From the NCBI GenBank assembly GCA_004369085.1, contig ML210166.1, positions 1 through 64,000 of the forward strand: a DNA stretch of 64,000 bases. Direction: 5' to 3'. Both the position numbers and the translations under genes were made by a program. This document shows, piece by piece, positions 10,722 through 25,938 of the stretch. Under the pieces are notes generated by a model. That model made no database searches, had not been told where the DNA came from, and worked only from the letters and a program-made list of their open reading frames with translations. Origin of the DNA: Coprinopsis marcescibilis. Lineage: Eukaryota > Basidiomycota > Agaricomycetes > Agaricales > Psathyrellaceae. Positions within the stretch are counted from its first letter, which is position 1. Each line of letters opens with the position of its first letter.

Positions 10722-10969
10722 AACACCTGGCGAAGGTTGAACGTTAAACATTGACTTCAGGATTCCGTGTTAACTTGACCAATACCAATTCACATCCATA
10801 AACCAAATTTCTATATGAGCCCCAAACAAAAATATACATTGGCTTAAATAACACTGAGGAGCGCAAAAAGAATAAATAAAGGGAAACATGGGACTTTGAG
10901 ATGAACACGGCCAGTGCGTTTTGGGTCGCCAGACTTGGGGCCAATTTGGCCAAGCACCACCTCGAAAGC

Positions 10970-12930
<1,961 letters not shown>

Positions 12931-13017
12931 CGTAGGTGCTAGAGCTGGTCTGATAAGACAGAAGAGAAAACGAAGGGAGGACGAGTTCTGAGGAATTGAC
13001 TGCAAAATCAGACTTGC

Positions 13018-13024
13018 ATTTATA
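13018..13024 (-). promoter_or_regulatory. TATA box of peroxidase copy 3
   Basis: TATAAAT on the minus strand, 88 bp upstream of the ATG. Confidence 0.6.
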
Positions 13025-14000
13025 CCGCTCACCAGGCATTTGTCTCCCACATTTTCGAGTCCGCTAAAGGTGAATGCGCTCGTCGTTCATCCTCGGAGCT
13101 GTCAGAGGTGTTTGAAACTTGGATAGATCGTCAATGTTCAATCATAGTTCATGGCAGCGTTACAGGACATTACGCGGATAAGGCAAGTGTGCATCCTGAT
13201 TAGGGTTTCTGGGTGTCGGGATCATGGATAGCCGCTTCGAATCAATTCCCATCAATGCGAATGGAGCGTGTCAGGGGTGGGTAAATGAGGCACAGGAAGT
13301 ATCAGGGTTTGCTTGAGTTCTCGTAGGTTGCTTCCTGTTGCTTCTTCCATTTTCTGATTGTACCTTTACCGGGCCAATGAAGAACTAAGAGCCGGTCGGA
13401 AACCCGACAAGTGCCATGGAGGAATTGCGTTATCCGGGCGATACTATTGGTGGCGCGAACTCATGGAAAAACGGTTGCATCAATGATTCAAACTGCGGTA
13501 CGCGGGTCCCAGTCAAATTTCGATAGCTACGCTTGATTGTCAAAGTCATGGGTAAAACAAGGAGGACAAAAGTATTGCGTGAGAGGGTGAATGAGATGGC
13601 CATTGTGCCGTAGTCGGCAATGGTACTTGTCAGGTAGGTGGTACGGTTAACAGACCCAGGTGATCGAGTGAAATGTACAGGACTGTAGAATCGACTCGAT
13701 GATTTCCCAAGGCTTTTACGGCTGGCATGAGAGTAGCAGGGTCCAGGCGATTTCCCACCAGTGAGTCTGGCTAGTGAATTGAATCGCAGATTTGATATCG
13801 GGGGTTAGCGGTGAGTAGGTTATTCGATATTTCAAGGGCTTGCCAGTTATCCTCAAGGTTTTTTCACCAAGTCAATGATGACGTCGGTCCCACCGGTGCC
13901 AAGTCAAATATGTTAAATTTAAGGTTAGGGTTGTGGAGGTCGAGGTCGAGGGTTCGGACCCTTCTCTGGAATAAATATTTCGAAAGCACGCAAGGCAACG
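13025..14000. repeat. Duplicated upstream segment, unit B (pair with 8524-9600)
   Basis: Gene-free stretch sharing ordered, diverged blocks with the region upstream of copy 2. It includes GGTTAGGGTT (13923-13932) and the GAGGTCGAG block (13942-13961). In this unit GAGGG-TTCGGAC-CCTTC can fold as a tRNA T-arm-like hairpin, but no matching anticodon arm or A box is visible, so I do not call a tRNA. Confidence 0.5.
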
Positions 14001-14209
14001 GGCGTTGAAGCTTGAAGAACTTCGAGTCACTAACGGGAATAATTGTGGCTATAATTGAGCATTGTACTGATAACTCGGATCCTGAAATGGGTGTAAGCCG
14101 CCGCAAGTGCGTTTGGTGAAGTGATTCTGGTCGACATCCTCGGTGCGAGTGAGCTTCCTGCGCAAACCCCGACTCTCCCGCGAGAAAATATCACGCTTCG
14201 GCAAAGTCC

Positions 14210-15598
14210 CTACTCGATACACCCGCAGTCTACACGTACAAGTCGCTCTTGGACATCAGCTGGAGGTTTGAACTTGACAATGCTGCACTCCGGTTCTCCA
14301 GGGTCGGTTTGACGTCTGGGGTTTCGATCAGCCTCTTCTACATGTACGTCGACCCGCAGTAGCTTCGAGCCTGACGCCCGTGCACGAGAAACTGCCATCG
14401 ACGCTATCAGGTCGTCGGACAGCTTCCCAATGAGTTTTCCGGTAATCGTTATGCTTTCTAGGTCTGGGAGAAAGTGTTGCTGGGCGGTGTGGTGAAGAGT
14501 CGACAACACCCTGTCGTGAGCGAGGAATTCCAAGTGGACAAGGTGTCGCATGACAGGAGAACGGATGATTTTATTGAGAGTATCTCCATGTCCATCGGAG
14601 TAAAGGAGGGTGGTGCCGATGTAACGAAAAACCTTGAGTTCTGTGCCAGATCGCTCGAGAAGTGACTCCCAGCTGGCCCATCGCATTGGTAAGGAGCTCG
14701 TGTGCTCTAGCCACCCAAACCACAAAGGAAACGCTAATTCCGTTAAGGATGGGAGTGTGAGGTGGTCGATAAAACGTGGGGCATCTTTATCCTGGCTAAG
14801 AATTAGGTCGATTTCGAAATGACGCAAATCAGGGAGAGTGAGTTGGAGGGTTCGGATTGTCGGAAGGAATCCCGATCTAACAAAGAGGAAGCCTGTGCAA
14901 AACTCTTTGAGGTGCTGGCATGCCTCAAGAAGAGGGAACAGATCGTCTGCTAGAATTGTTTCAAGACGGATCATTGTCAACGTTTGACGGGTTGCCGTGG
15001 TTTGTAAGGCTGAGATATCGATGGTGAGGGGAAGGGCCAAGCGTGTTAACTTTGGTGAAGTTGAAATGATATGCTCGCTGAGTTCTTCTTTAGCTAGAGG
15101 GTCCTCCTTGGCTGTAGTCACCATGGCTTCCTCCAGTAACAGGAAATGGTAATTGCTGACAACCTCCAACACGGAATCATCCACCCCTGGGCCAATGTGT
15201 AGATGCAATCGCCTCCATCGGGCAGCATGCTTGAACAGCTGCGCAAGTGCACTATGGGTGACCTCTTCGCTTGTAATAGTAGCTGAAACGTTGAGAGGAT
15301 GGCTGCTTGAGAATTCCAGCCACAGCGCCAATAATGCCAAAGAGCTCTTGTTGATGTTGTGGAGATTTACCGTGACCCACAGCAAAGGTAAGGAGCGAGA
15401 AATTGACCGCCAATCTTTGCAGACATGGCCCAAAATCAAAGGATTCTGTGCTGTTCCCTCTTTCATGCGGTTATCAAGCTGGCGATTGCTTCTGAGCTTG
15501 AAGGGGCGGATGCAGTCGGAGGATGGTGAGCATCGGAAAAAGATTTCGCCCAGTATCTCAGGGGGAATTGAGTTGACGGCGAGGGGCGGGCAAGCCAT
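14210..15598 (-). CDS. F-box protein
   Basis: Single-exon frame of about 462 residues from the ATG at 15598. N-terminal 'SIPPEILGEIFFRCSP' and, after an insertion, 'LGHVCKDWRSISRSLPLLWVTV' form the two halves of an Agaricomycete F-box. The remainder has irregular leucine-rich strands ('LTLPDLRHFEIDLI', 'LTLPSLTELAFPLW'). Expected role is substrate receptor of an SCF ubiquitin ligase; target unknown. Its 3' end faces the upstream region of peroxidase copy 3. It shares the architecture, but not close sequence, of the F-box gene at 1.4 kb. Confidence 0.85.
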   Translation of the reverse strand: MACPPLAVNSIPPEILGEIFFRCSPSSDCIRPFKLRSNRQLDNRMKEGTAQNPLILGHVCKDWRSISRSLPLLWVTVNLHNINKSSLALLALWLEFSSSHPLNVSATITSEEVTHSALAQLFKHAARWRRLHLHIGPGVDDSVLEVVSNYHFLLLEEAMVTTAKEDPLAKEELSEHIISTSPKLTRLALPLTIDISALQTTATRQTLTMIRLETILADDLFPLLEACQHLKEFCTGFLFVRSGFLPTIRTLQLTLPDLRHFEIDLILSQDKDAPRFIDHLTLPSLTELAFPLWFGWLEHTSSLPMRWASWESLLERSGTELKVFRYIGTTLLYSDGHGDTLNKIIRSPVMRHLVHLEFLAHDRVLSTLHHTAQQHFLPDLESITITGKLIGKLSDDLIASMAVSRARASGSKLLRVDVHVEEADRNPRRQTDPGEPECSIVKFKPPADVQERLVRVDCGCIE

Positions 15599-15909
15599 CA
15601 AAAATCGGAAGATAGTGTATAACTTGAGGCTGATATGCCCCTGCCAGTATTAAGCTCCAACGAGCGCCGGTTTAGTCGCGCCGCGTGTCTGGATAAAAGT
15701 CGTTGAAGCGAAGGTCGTGCGCGAGTCCTCCCATCTACAAATTCAATGTCCGTCCGTTGCTGGCAGGTACTAAGTGCCGTACATACTAGCTCTGCGGAAA
15801 TTTTACTTATACACAATCCATATCGTGCACACGCAAATTAATTGGACGTCGCAAATGTAGCAATATAACATCCTATATAGTACATGATGTGGGAATGCGG
15901 CGTCAACGC

Positions 15910-18539
15910 CTATAAAAATACCAGTCCACCAAAGGCAAACACCAAGGCCGCAAAACATGAGAGGCCAACGCCGACCCGTCCAGCACCGTTGCCTCTTCCA
16001 TTCCCCCCAGCGCTATCACCTGAACCAGCAGGGACTCGCACCATAGTAGAAGCTTTCAGGACTGGAACATCGTACACTGGCTGCGTGCCGATTTGGCCAT
16101 TCCCCACCATCACCATCCGACCGACGCTGGGAACACCATTGACGACGACAAACAGCAAAGCGGGGCCGGGCACAAATACGGCAGGGTTCGGAGGAAGCTG
16201 GTTGACGTGTACTGTAGCGCTCCTGTTCGCAGCATATGCGGTATAGGTTGAGTCCAGCTGCAAGAAACGCTGGCCCATATTCTGGCAAATATTTCATGTT
16301 AGACGCCTAACACTGGTAATGCAAATTAAGCATCCACAGCGACTCACGATGTTATGCGTAGAGAACCCAGGCCTTACAAGTGTGACTTTTACACTCTTTA
16401 CGTTCTCCACGTTACCGGAGAGGTCTTCGCTGTCGAGAGTAATATCGAATGATGGACCACCGTATGAGAGCTGGGCAAGCAGTCCGCGAGGTTGAGGTCG
16501 GCGCTCGTTGTACCATGTTGGATACCACAGCTCTGTGCGGTACTCGGTCGGGTAAGGACCTTCGAACACAACATCGGGATTGGGGTTTGAGCCTGATACC
16601 ATAACTGAACCTGCGGATTAAAGTAGTAAATAATGGAATGTGAACAGGCACGGGCAACAGTAGCGCACCATCAGGAAGCAATACCGCAGAGCTGTGGTAC
16701 AGCCGCGGTACACGACTCTCTGACAGGCCATCGGTCGACCATTTACTTCCAGCTGTAGCGTCGGGGTCGAAGATAACCGGCATTAAACGCGCGTCAGTGG
16801 CATAAGAGTGGCCAACCGCCCAGGTCTGATTCCCGTATCCAGCAGTACCTAAATACAGTTGGACTGAGTCAGACACTCGCAGAGCGTCTGATAGACCCAC
16901 CTCTGGCTGCACCGTTAAGGGTGAGAAGCTTTCCATCGGGAAGGAAGATAAAGCTGACCATAACCCGTGCCTCTGGCAGAGATTCTTCCTGTACGTACGT
17001 CCTCGACTCGTCGGGCGTAATCTTGACACAGGACGTAGATGCGTCATAGCTCACTGGGATAAAGTCCTCCTGGCCCCATCTATGTAGAAATTCAGGGTCA
17101 ACAAATGCCTCAGGGGCAGCTCTGGTAATGGTTCACCTATCTGTTTGGGCATTCGTCCCACCACAGAACAAAATTGTAGCCGTGTAGTTGTTCGCAGGCG
17201 TAAGCGGCAGCATAACTGTTGCGGCACTGGCAGGGTACACCCTAACTGCATCAGGGATATCCTCCAGTCTCTCTTCCGTGTTGTCGTGGTAATTGAGCAG
17301 TGCGGTGGCCCAATTACTCTGGATGAACAGACGGCCGCTGGGAAGGAGCCAAGTGAGCGGATAGAGGTTGGCAGGAAGTGTGTCTGCGATGATGGCAGCA
17401 CGAATAGAAGGATTAGGGTCGTCTCCATTTGGGCGAGGAGGAAAGAATTGGTAGGTCGGATTATCGAGCCGTTCGACATTGACAAAACCCCCGTCGGTGG
17501 CACCCCCAATCTGTATCTGGTGAGACTGGCGTACTGGGCGTACAGTGCAACCACTGTGCAAGTAAAAGTGGCTTACGATGATGATTGACCCATCTTCAAG
17601 AGTCTCCCTGTGGTCGAGAAATCAAACACCGGCTCAGACAGTGAAGGTAATATGCAAAGAGATGACAAACAAGGTAGGATACCACCGCCGGTTACTCGGG
17701 GCGGGAGACAGCTGCCATTCGCAACTTTGGTCATCGCAGGGGTCGAGCATACTTATGATTACCAAGGAAGTCAGTCGGGCTGCCTTGACTATACCTATCT
17801 GCACCTCGCTCACCGTATCCTTAATTTAAGGGAAATACAGCGAGAAATAGTTAGTGTATTGGGGAGAGCGATGTGTAATGCAATACGCACGAATCTCTGC
17901 CGTCTGCGTTGAAATAAGGCCCTTCTTGACCTGTCTGGTCAGTTGGATGGGGCATGCTGGCATATGTAACGCCGAGGTTGCCGCCCACGTTGATCCATGT
18001 TCCATTGCCAAGTACGTTGCCACCCTACATTCCGAACTTCCGGTCGTGAACTCAAAGTTAACCCGGAAAGCGCACTCACCGCGCAGAATGAATTGGTCAA
18101 GACATCCATGGCACGCTGGGTATTAGTTCCAACCGCCCATTCTGTGTGCGAGACGGATTAGTCTAGGATTCTGAATGCAATTTGTTGAGGGGAGGGAGAG
18201 AATATGATGCACCTGATGCCCATGCCGGATGATTATTGATTTGTTGGCGATTGTTCTCGACTTTATCGACAAAGAGAACTTTGTCTTGAGTTCCCAAGAA
18301 CAGCTACAGGGGGCAACAACAATGTATGAGCACAGATGGAAGCTTTTCTAAGATGATCAAGGACGCACCATCATAGCGCTCACATAGCTATTGCCAATTT
18401 CCCGGAAGCCTCCAGGGATACCAGGGCGTTGTGGCTGGCCAGGTGGATCCAAATTCCGGCTCTGAGCATTAGTAAAAGCGAGGAAGGAACACAATATTAT
18501 AAGAAAAGACTGGAGGGAAAGGAATGATTGGGAAGCCAT
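15910..18539 (-). CDS. Copper radical oxidase, glyoxal-oxidase-like, GPI-anchored (AA5)
   Basis: Multi-exon secreted oxidase. N-terminal signal peptide (SFLIILCSFLAFTNAQ), then 'GNSYVSAMM'. Radical-site Cys lies in 'LTNSFCAGGN', the cross-linked Tyr in 'RRWYPTL', the axial Tyr-His pair in 'VPRLYHSS', and the last Cu-ligand His in 'RPGFSTHN' followed after an intron by MGQRF. Kelch-like blocks 'IGGATDGGFVNVERLDNPTY' and 'RVYPASAATVMLPLTPANNY' match glyoxal oxidases. The C-terminus is Gly/Asn-rich followed by a hydrophobic tail without a basic end, a typical GPI signal. The family oxidises aldehydes such as glyoxal and releases H2O2; exact substrate is not predictable. It shares strand and neighbourhood with the peroxidase genes, its likely H2O2 consumers. 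Confidence 0.9.
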
Positions 18540-18606
18540 CAAGGATGGATAAGAGGGAGATTAAGTGAGTAGGTTGGAAAGATACCACCATTATCAGGAC
18601 CCGTGC

Positions 18607-18612
18607 TTTATA
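18607..18612 (-). promoter_or_regulatory. TATA box of the copper radical oxidase gene
   Basis: TATAAA on the minus strand, about 70 bp upstream of the ATG at 18539. Confidence 0.5.
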
Positions 18613-19286
18613 TGTGCTGGGGATACATCCGCGTCAAACGGTCTTTATCTCAGAGACACCGTCAATGATCAGAACCAAGTTCGTTCCGTATTTCCTTCAA
18701 GTTGCAAATACTAGAAATAAACTTTGTAAGCAGCGGTGCTGATAGCTCACGTCCTAGACCAGAGGTGAATGTCGAATAATCATCGAAGCTGAAGCTCCAC
18801 CGTTAATGTTAATTGAGAGAAGACATGGCTTGTTTATGGTGTCTTGGTGGAATATCATAGGCAATGAACTGCAAGTTCGGAATGCTGTTACTCCAAGTTA
18901 CTATAAGTACCGGACCTGTCGGCAATTGCCGCGTATTGCGCGATGTGGGCTTTCTGTTAATATCCACCTACCTGTATCAGCCTGTATCCACCATCCATTT
19001 GCTCCATTAATGTCTGAATCTCCTCAAGTATCCATGGCGATAACGACATCTTTTGAACGATGGTATGCCTTAACCCTTCCGCATATCGCAACAATTCACG
19101 TTTTGGCCTTGAGGCAGACACGAGGGAGCCAAGGAAGCGGGCACCCTTGGAATTCCGTTATGATTTCTCAAGGTTACAGCTTTCTTTCGGCTCCGCAGTT
19201 ATCAGGCTTGAACTGTCACGCACGATAACCAGACAGAAATATCCCTGTCAGCTGGGTGTCAAGAGCAACCAGTGGTGTACTACACG

Positions 19287-21464
19287 ATGGAAGAATTCGA
19301 CGAATGGACGAGCTTATTCTCGAGCTCAATGACGCAGGTCGTCGGTCTCACCGGCATTGCATCTATGCTTTCTGGTTCAAAGCCTTCGATTAGTGGGACC
19401 TTCATGCTGTTGGTCGTTGGATTGTTGATCGAGGCTGGCAGGAGGTTGTTCCCGTGGGTATATAAACGGTTCCAAATCCGTGAGTACATTTCTGTTCCGG
19501 GCTCTTGTCAGCTCAAGGTGTACTGAGCGAGACCTATTTTGGCAACAGAAATATCGGTTACCGCCCAGTTCCATGAAGGAGATCCAGCATACGATTGGAT
19601 TGTGCTTTTCCTAGTGAGCCCGTCTGTCTTCTGCCGGGTGTGCACGGCGATGCTGACATGCTTCAAGACGACGGAGAAGGTCTGGCGTCGTGCGCGCGAC
19701 TTTCAAGTAACTGCCAAAAGCTCCCGACGAAGGTGGGGAATAGGCTCCAAGATACCAAATCAAATATCCGAAGACGAGCACGCAGAGTATGTGCCCACGT
19801 TTGCCAGCACCCTTCCCCAGTTATTTCGATGGGACGGATATTGGGTGGAGAGCAAGAGCAATCGCTACGGTCCGTATCAAGTGGAACACCCTATCACCGG
19901 CGAAATGTCGGCAGGGGCAAGCATTTACCTGAAGTGCGTTCTGTTTTCGCCTTGATGTGTTGTGTATCGAGCTCATAACGACCTCTTCAGAATCTTTACG
20001 AGGGATATAACTGTGCTCTCCAAGTTTGTCGAGACGGCGAGACTTCGGTACATTGAAATTAACAAGCCACATGTAATCGTCCATATATGCGACAAGGTTA
20101 GATCCAATTGCGATATTCCAGGAGTGAGGCTAACCTGTTTTGCAGCCAGAATATGGGTCAAAGAGCACCTGGACAGATGTCAAGAGTAAAACCCGGCGGC
20201 GACTCGATTCGATCGTCCTCGAGGACAACGTTCTGGAAATGCTGTTATCCGATGCTCGAGAGTTCATCGCTATGGAACAGTGGTACAAGGATTCTGGCAT
20301 TCCACATAAACGGGGATACCTACTGCATGGTCCACCAGGAACTGGCAAGAGTACGTATCTTGCTGGCTTTACATATTCAATTGCTTACCATTGTGTAGCC
20401 TCGACTATCTACGCCCTGGTACGCTGGAGTCACCGATGCATTGTGGTTCACGCTGACTATCATGTATAGGCAAGCGAACTCACAATGGAGATCTATACGC
20501 TGTCATTGGCATCCACCTTGTAAGGTTGTCCGCATGTTGTCGGGCCGCAATCTGATCCTGATACACTAGCGTCGACGACTCCTTCTTGCAACGTGCAGTG
20601 TCTACGATCCCTAAGAAGTCAATATTCATCATCGAAGACATTGATTGCGCATTCCCATCCCGAGAAGAGGAAGAGGAAGAACGAAACAAAGAATTTAATT
20701 ACTATGGGGAGTCTAAAGCCAAGGTTACGCTATCGGGCCTCCTGAATGTTCTTGACGGTGTTGGGAGCGAAGAGGGCAGTTTGTTCTTTGCCACCGTATG
20801 TTAAATAATTCTGGTAGTATGTTCAGGTCACTGACTATCACTGATTTAGACAAACTACGTTGACAAGCTGGATGCCGCCCTCGTCCGACCAGGAAGGATT
20901 GACGTCAAAGCGGAATACAAGCTTGCAACGAAAGCCCAAGCTGTAGCCCTGTTCATTCGCTTCTACCCACACAAGCACGTCAAGCTGGAGGACGCTGTCA
21001 CTAGCACAGAATCATCATCATTCACGCTACCCGAAAAGGCCGAGACCTTCGATCAGGCTATCGATCGACTTGCAAACACCTTTGCAGAATCGGTCCCTGA
21101 ACATGAGTTCACTGCCGCTGAACTCCAGGGGTACCTTCTGCACTACAAGCTGGAGCCAAAGAAGGCAGTACAGAATGTCGTTGATTGGGTTAGTCGGGAG
21201 CGGACCTTGAGGGAGGAGAAGGAGAAGAGGGAGCAAGAGAGGAAGGAGGCAAAGGCGAAGTCAAAATCAAAGCTGGATCACAATAGTTATGCCAGCGACG
21301 AAACGGGCTTAGGGGTTTGTCTACCACATTCTCTGCTTGGCGTGAAGTTGCCTGTTGGCGACAAACCACCCGCGGAGGGTGGAGAAGAGAAAAACAGCGA
21401 TGCGCAAATTCTTGGACCCGAACCGGAGAGTATACAGCCCCATCTTGTTTGGACATTATTCTAG
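19287..21464 (+). CDS. BCS1-like AAA ATPase, paralogue A
   Basis: My splicing gives nine exons and about 581 residues. The N-terminal part has a hydrophobic segment (MLLVVGLLIEAGRRLFPW) followed by the BCS1_N-type region ('VTAQFHEGDPAYDWIVLFL', 'LFRWDGYWVE', 'IFTRDITVLSKFVETAR'). The AAA module has Walker A GPPGTGKT interrupted by a short intron, Walker B 'SIFIIEDIDCAFPSR', a second region of homology 'VTLSGLLNVLDGV' and the arginine motif 'LVRPGRIDV'. A charged Lys/Glu helix follows and then a divergent tail. Yeast Bcs1 translocates the folded Rieske protein at the mitochondrial inner membrane; mushrooms carry many paralogues of unknown role, so only the family is asserted. The gene looks intact. 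Paralogue B lies inverted at 28.1-30.2 kb. Confidence 0.88.
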
Positions 21465-22243
21465 ATCTTTATGACGAGGGACCTCTGCTGTTTGGGTGGG
21501 TTTTGGGGTCAGCATTGTGGTTGCGTTGCGGTGATATGGTTCATCACATCCGGCTCTTTGAGGTCTACCAAAATACTACGGGTTCTGATAGCAGGGATAT
21601 GCATCATACAACAGTGTAATATGTGCTTGGATAGCCAGCATAGTTTTCCAATTTGAAATCAGAAATCGGCTTTTTTGGTCAAGTTTTGGTGTTCTCACTC
21701 CAATTATGTCCCTCGATGTACAAGATGCCGCCGCACGCAGCGTTGCTACAAAGAGCATAATCCCCGGCTTGTTACAGGGTAGCTAGACAGACACAAACTC
21801 GATTGAAATCTAGCCGGGGAGTCTCCACCAGCAGAAATTGCGCCACAGGGTTAAGCGCCAGACTTGGCCATCCGAGTACTTCGGATCTGTCACGTGGAGA
21901 GACGCGCCTTTGATGGCGCGGCGGAATCAACATTTCCCAGATGCCTGTCAGTGGTTCAATTATCAACGACGAGGAGCATATGCTTTTGGGGTACGTTTCC
22001 GACAGATTGGGTAGGAGCTGGACTTACAGAACCTGTTTAGATACTCAGGTCACAACAACGCCTACGACCAAAGCAACGATCGTAACTCTGGTGAGATTTT
22101 GTGTTTCGGGAACGCTATTGTTCGACATATATAGCCAGAAGGATGTTAATCAAGAGACAGGAACTTTCGACTATCGCTTTCCAATTCTTTTGGAATAATT
22201 GGAGTTGACTGGCCCTGGAATAACCAGGCTCTCGCTTAGTGAC

Positions 22244-25200
22244 ATGGCTGCAGCACTTACAGCGCACCCAGACCTGTCATCCTCTCCCCATGATTCCAAC
22301 AACTCCCTTATGAACCCTGATTTCACGCTCGGATCTCTCAACTCTGGATTTTCGACACCTCATAGAAATAGCCTTCGGATACCCTCAACGACTTCCAGGA
22401 CGACTGCTACATCATCTGCCCCAGTGCAAACGCCATCACCACCCGGAACATCGCAATGGATTACAACCCGCAAGAACGGCAATGGTGCCGCAATGGAAAG
22501 CCTTACCGAACAGACGTTCGACGAATACGTCGGAGAAGGGCACGAGACTACGGGAGGGGACTTGTTGGGCACGCCAGCAACGTCAACCGCTGACAAGTTC
22601 AAGGGGCGGTCCCGATCCGGCACATTGACAAAGGCGAGCAGCGCGACTAGCAGCAACACAGGAGCCAGCAGCAAGGTGTCTAAACTTACTCTGCGCGACC
22701 AAGAAAAGGTTCGTTTTGTTGAACATTCAGGTATTTGCTTTGGCTGATCGTCCAACAGCACATAGACAATCTGAAGAAGGAAAACTTCAGCATCAAGTTA
22801 CGGGTCCATTTCTTGGAGGACCAGCTCGCAAGGCTGGCTCCAGATCAGATGGAGGCCGCTCTCAAGCAGAATATCAACCTCAAGATCGAAGTGCAGCAAC
22901 GTGGCATGGAGATCAAGAAGTTGAAGAAACTCCTTCTATCCATGGAGAAGGAGCTCGAACGACTTCAACGTGGTGCTGGTTCGAGTACGGGGTCGAGTGC
23001 TCGGGAACGAGAACTAGAGCGACGTCTGGAAGAGAAGGAGCGGGAGCTGGAGGAGCTGAGGAGACGGAGAGTAGAGCGGGAAGAGGATGGTGATGAGCTT
23101 CTTAGATCTGCAGAAACACGGAACTCAGAGCTAGAGGCGGAGCTGGAGAACGTGCGGGGTCTACTTGAAGAAAACATGGATGAAATCGACAGACTGCAAG
23201 ATCTTCTGCAACAACGAGGTGACACATCCGTCGCTTCCGACAAGGGCGGGCCCTCGTCGCGCAGCGCACTACAGGAGCGTATCGACGCCCTTGAAGACGA
23301 AAACCTAGATCTCAGAGAAAAGCTTGCAGAACAGGAAGAATTCATGAATCGCTTGCAAGACGAGAAGGATGATGTTGCGGATATGCTACAGGCCACAGAG
23401 CTCCAGCTGGAAGATGTACAGAACCGCCGCCACGCAGAATCTGTTGAGCGTTCCGAGTCCCGTGCCGCCCTTTTGGAGGAACAAGAGGAACGCGAGAGTC
23501 TCGAGGACGAACTCAATCGCTGCAGAGATCGTATAGCAGCTCTCCAGATCGAGCTGCAGGCAAAGGAGGACGATGTCGAGGAAATCGTCAAGGAGCATAA
23601 GCGGATTGTGGAGGTGGTAGAGTCGGAATGGAGAGGAGAAGTTGAGGAGCAACGAACACAGAGTGAGGAGCTCAAGGACGTTCTCGCCGAGCGTGACAGC
23701 GAACTCCGGGAGCTCAGGCTTCACATCAGTGACCTTGAAACCGGTACCGACGAGTTGCATACCAAGTTCGAGGGTGTGATCGCTCAGCTGGAGGAGGAAC
23801 TGGAGGAACGACGACGAGATTGTGAGGAGCGAGAAAAGGAGATCGAAGAGAGGGAGCTGGAGCTGGAGCGACGCGATGTCGAAGTGGACAACCTCAAAGA
23901 AACTGTTGATAAACTCGGAGAGCAGATATACATGCTTGAAGACGAGAACGATCGGTTCAAGGAGGATTTAGAGAGGATACGTGATGACGAGGCTGTGGAG
24001 CGCGAGAGACTCGAGGGGGTTGTGAACGGATTGAAAGACGTATGTATTTCATTTACTAATTCGTACCCCATCGGCTGATAGCGCTCCCCAGAAAAACTCG
24101 CTTCTCAAGAACGAAATCCAGGAACTGACAGCGGTCTACGAGCAAGCCAAGGAGGAGGTTCAGTTGCACCTTGCACGCCAAGAAGAACTCGCCCGACATG
24201 TGGAGGAGCTCGTCAACGAACTCGAGGCTGAGCGAAATCACCGCGACAAGGCCGAAGACCGCATTTCCCAGCTTACCAGGGAGATGGAGGAACAAACACG
24301 CAACGCCAAACGTAATCTCGAAGCCAAAGATACTGCTCTTCAATCAGCAGTCGCGGACCTCGCCCGCGCGGAAAGTCGATTGCGTGAGCGCGAAGCGGAC
24401 CTTTTCAAGCTACAATCCGCGTTGCAGGACACCGAAAGGGAGTCCAAGAAGCTCGGAGAAAGTGTCACCAGTACACGCTTCTCACTTCAGCTCGAGCTCG
24501 ACAGATTCAAGCGCGACCTGGAGAGGACAGAGGACGAGCTTGCGCGTTTGCGCTCAGAAATTGCTGCGAAAGAGGCTTCGAATCGCGATCGCGAGAACGC
24601 TCTAGACAAGCTGCACGCAGAGAATCGGGATCTCGCTAGCCAACTGGCATCTCAGACGCAGGCAAGGCTGAACATCAGCGAGAAGCTGGACTCGTCACAG
24701 AAGGACATGAAGGATAGGGAGGCGGAGCTGGCCAACCTCAGGGCAAGACTTGCCGACGTTGAGTCTAGGCTGAGCAAGGATCAACGGTCGCTCGTACATG
24801 CAGAAAGCTTGTATCGCGATCAGTTGACGGAGAGGAACACCCTTCTGTTGACGATCTATCAGTACCTGGACAAGATCCTGGGTGTTGATAAGACTCCTGT
24901 AAGCACGCTTCCTTTTTCTTGTTGCGTGACATGAAATGCTGATAATTGCGAACAGAAGAAGGGAAGCTCAGCCGAGACCAAGCCATTCACCAACTTCAGC
25001 GTCTTCCACGACAACCTGATTAGCCGCCTCAAGTCAGTCAGCCAAATCCAGCTCGAGTTCGATAAGAAGGCGAAGACTATCGAGGGCCGGTTCACTGACC
25101 GCCTCGCGGACATGAAGAAGCAACTCGATGTGCGGTGGAGGCAAATCGACAAGTTCGAGGCTAGCTTGAAGGTGTTTGCCGAGAACAAGTCGCAATGGCG

Positions 25201-25707
25201 GAAGAAACTTGCCACCAAGGAAGGGGAGCTGGAGGCCTTCAGATCTACCGTTTCAGACCTCCAATCTCAACTTACATCCCTCAAACGACCGTCGTCGAAC
25301 GATTCGATGGAGGTCCGATCTCTGGCGACGCGCGCAACCAACGCTGAGAGGCGGCTTAATAACTTCCAGAATCAGCTCGCTGCTTCGGAGGAGAAGGTTT
25401 CTCAACTTAACCTGCGCAATACGGCTGCGGATGAGAAATGGGAAGCTCGCGTAAGGGAGTACGAGGCAAGGCTCAAAGCTGCGGAGGAGCGAGTGAAGCG
25501 TGAGAGGCAGGGCAGCAAGGAGCGTGTCCTTGAGTTGGAGAACAGTATCAAGTGAGTTTTTCTTCTCTATGGGCGTAATCATTGTGATCGATCCTCGTCC
25601 CTCGCAGGAACCTCCAACGTCAACTAGAGCATGCACAGAAGCGAAGCGGTCAGCTCCAAGACGTGCTCGAGTCAGCTAAGAATTCGAGACCAAACTCAAA
25701 TGGTTGA
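22244..25707 (+). CDS. Centrosomin CM1-motif coiled-coil protein (spindle pole/MTOC)
   Basis: Five exons (22244-22708, 22759-24039, 24092-24898, 24956-25551, 25608-25707) give 1082 residues in frame. A disordered Ser/Thr-rich N-terminus leads to 'LTLRDQEKHIDNLKKENF', then SIKLRVHFLEDQL, the Cnn_1N/CM1 signature that binds gamma-tubulin complexes; the first intron falls inside this motif. Nearly all the rest is heptad coiled coil rich in Glu, Arg and Leu. Relatives are Pcp1 and Mto1 of fission yeast and animal centrosomin/CDK5RAP2, which nucleate microtubules at the spindle pole body or cytoplasmic centres. A C-terminal PACT-like Arg/Lys segment was not obvious. The start was set at the first ATG of the open frame; an in-frame TTG lies upstream. 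Confidence 0.88.
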
Positions 25708-25938
25708 AGCAATTGGTTTCTTAGATTGAGTCCATTGTTCTTTCTTTTTATTTCTTTGCTTTAGCTGCATTTTTCGATTTTCCAAGTTCCATGTATTTTT
25801 ATATGCTTCGCATTTCATCGGTTTCACTGCAATGCAATCCTAAGTCGCAAGCTAATGCTAATGTTACACTATCTGACCACAGTAATACGAGCAGCTCACG
25901 ATATTTGTTTCTTATGCCAGACTCCGTTCACTCGCAGA

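Noticed and set aside
22965..23675. 236-codon Ser/Arg-rich frame antisense to the CM1 coiled-coil gene
   Set aside because: Shadow of a Glu/Arg/Leu-rich coiled coil; composition is explained by the sense strand.
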